A DNA stretch of 64,000 bases from Caenorhabditis elegans (lineage: Eukaryota; Nematoda; Chromadorea; Rhabditida; Rhabditidae). The DNA is taken from assembly GCF_000002985.6 (NCBI RefSeq), contig NC_003284.9:9610001-9674000 (forward strand), written 5' to 3'. A program made the position numbers and the translations under genes. The notes under the pieces were generated by a model that was not told the DNA's origin, did not search any database, and saw only the letters and a program-made list of their open reading frames with translations. The first letter of the stretch is position 1. Each line of letters begins with the position of its first letter. Shown piece by piece: positions 62,501 through 64,000 of this stretch.

Positions 62501-64000
62501 ACAGCCATAACATTGCAAAACGGCATTTTCGGAAAGGTTGCAGTAGTGATTTTAATAGGAATCTTAACAATTTGGTTTATTCAAATCTATGTTGTTTATG
62601 AACAATTTTTATGCTTCGAAAGTGAAATTTTGACTAAAAATGATAGTCAGAAAAGTGCTGATTTTGTAACACAATTGCTTTTTTAAGCTATTGAATTGTT
62701 TATAAACTATGCAGCAAATATTAAATTGGCAAAGCCACAATTTCTACCAACTCCCAACACGAACATCTGAATCAGACTAACAGTGTTTGGAGATCCGTAG
62801 GCACTCTGAGACGGTTTCTTGATTAGATACGGATGAAAAATTGATGTCATAGTTTCTCTACCAAGTTTCAATTCAGGGTTTATGTTTCAAAGACTCAAAT
62901 TATTGTTATGAAGTCGTCGGTAATTACAAATTTTTGGTCGCATAGAAAACATTACAATAGACTAGTAATCCTACAAAGTTTAATAATAGAAACAATAAGT
63001 TTTGGAAAAAAACATTGATATTCTCACGAAGAGATACTCACGGATCAAATATTCAGTATGCAGTCAGAAATGAGTCACACCAACTCTTGTTCGACTGATG
63101 AGACATTTGAGAGCGCTGTGAAAATAAATTATGCATACTTCGAATGGAAAATATTATAGAAAAACGGAGAGTTAGAGAATGGGACCCTTACTCCCTTTCA
63201 CGGAAATTTGACGACGGGCGCTGGGCTCGAGGAGCAGGTGTTGGCAAAACTGGAGGGAGCGGGACGAAATATGTTTAGCGTAGAGAAAATGAGACAGTGA
63301 GAGCAGCATCAACTCTACTGACTGAATAAACATTACGCACACGAGCCATTTTTCCATACTCTTTTCCTGGACAGTGAGGGGAGAAGAACATAAACACACA
63401 AACAAAGTTTTGTGACAAAAGTAGCATAATTCAGTTTTTGTTAGTTTATAAAAAATTTGATTTAGAGACTTAGGTGGCAATGCAGAAAACGTAAATAAAT
63501 GTAAAGAAAAATGAAAATTTTGGAACTGCTAACGCTGCAGTATACAATCAGAGAAAATTGTTTACGAAGTTTTTTCATTTTATTTTAATCTGAATTTCAT
63601 TGAAATAGCGTTATTGTATCTAAGAAAAAGTATTTTGTTCATTGGCAGTTTAAAAAAAATTTTTTAAAAATGAAAAAGTTGCCAAAAATTTTCAGAAGTC
63701 TGCAAATTCGTCCGGTTGCCGCATTGCTCGAAGTATGTACTTCAGTCAAAATTTCAGTCAAAATTAAACTTTTTGAATACTGTTTCTCAAGTGGTGAAAA
63801 CTGTTTGCGGCATTTATTGAGACATCTCAATCACTGTCGGATGCCCGTACAATGTTAGAGTATAAATATTGTAACCATAATTAAAATATAAAACTAGAAA
63901 ATAAAAACTTGTTTTTTTTAATAGATCACTTCAAAATATTTGGAAAAAACTGAATTTTCCGCGTTTTGACTCGAAATAAAAATTTCTCGTAACGCGTAAT
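59591..64000. other. intergenic, with one coding-like minus-strand fragment
   Basis: Apart from the fragment at 60632-60751 and its weak copy near 59960-60020, nothing is recognised. The stretch 63660-63860 resembles diverged nematode repeats with TTGCCG-like words. Confidence 0.35.
60632..60751 (-). pseudogene. coding-like exon fragment, 39 codons
   Basis: The minus-strand frame reads FLEFRLLSAELATILSDIKD then IRSHHEQLLGDQSD and a stop at 60634-60632. It has good codon balance and a helical, coiled-coil character. No convincing acceptor or upstream exon was found. A diverged copy of its 3' end (GAGCAACTG to CTTGTGGACAGAT) lies about 650 bp to the left. It is probably a relic of a duplicated gene or repeat. 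Confidence 0.35.

Noticed and set aside
62492-62686. 64-codon ORF with one hydrophobic helix
   Set aside because: AT-rich DNA readily gives such frames; no other exon or signal nearby.
1-64000. CRISPR arrays, bacterial operons, rRNA genes, telomeric TTAGGC arrays, intact viral or retroviral genes
   Set aside because: Looked for on both strands and not found. Gene structure is throughout that of a spliceosomal nematode genome.

Overview
The window is nuclear DNA of a Caenorhabditis nematode, most likely C. elegans. It is AT-rich. It has many short introns (often 40-60 bp) with the tight nematode acceptor TTTTCAG. Several start codons sit directly against such an acceptor, as expected for spliced-leader trans-splicing. 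A decayed gene copy also has the nematode arrangement of a ubiquitin-like protein fused to ribosomal protein S27a. I cannot place it on a chromosome from sequence alone.

Layout. 576-6592 (+): a 15-exon ANKS1/Odin-type adaptor (ankyrin repeats, two SAM domains, C-terminal PTB domain). 7235-9093 (+): a second, unrelated gene that also ends in a PTB-like domain. 13304-14659 (+): a small four-pass LAPTM-like membrane protein. 15801-17623: a 1.8 kb DNA transposon with 54-bp terminal inverted repeats and a 7-bp target duplication, carrying a decayed ubl-1/S27a gene copy and a tRNA-Arg-like sequence. 20423-20875 (+): a small secreted basic protein, followed at operon-like spacing by an unrecognised gene (21257-22726, +). 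23892-25025 (-) and 25504-26884 (+): head-to-head genes for two unrecognised helical proteins. 38532-40374 (+): an unrecognised protein. It converges on 41340-43115 (-), an orphan class A GPCR. 55831-57184 (-): an unrecognised acidic, probably nuclear protein. Two identical tRNA-Ala(AGC) genes lie on the minus strand at 12824-12895 and 27852-27923.

The rest is mostly intergenic: about 10 kb at 27.9-37.5 kb, 12.7 kb at 43.1-55.8 kb and 6.8 kb at the right end. It holds non-autonomous transposons (a hAT-like element with an 8-bp target duplication at 37496-37904, a mariner-like element at 52909-53163, and copies of a further inverted-repeat family at 10.7 and 30.7 kb). It also holds tRNA-derived sequences (37.1 and 53.3 kb), hairpins, a G15 tract and GC-richer islands that may be regulatory.

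The genes do not form one pathway. The two adjacent PTB genes suggest phosphotyrosine- or NPxY-type adaptor functions. The GPCR and the LAPTM-like protein are membrane proteins. The least ordinary object is the transposon that has captured a complete, intron-containing and now decayed UBL-S27a gene.
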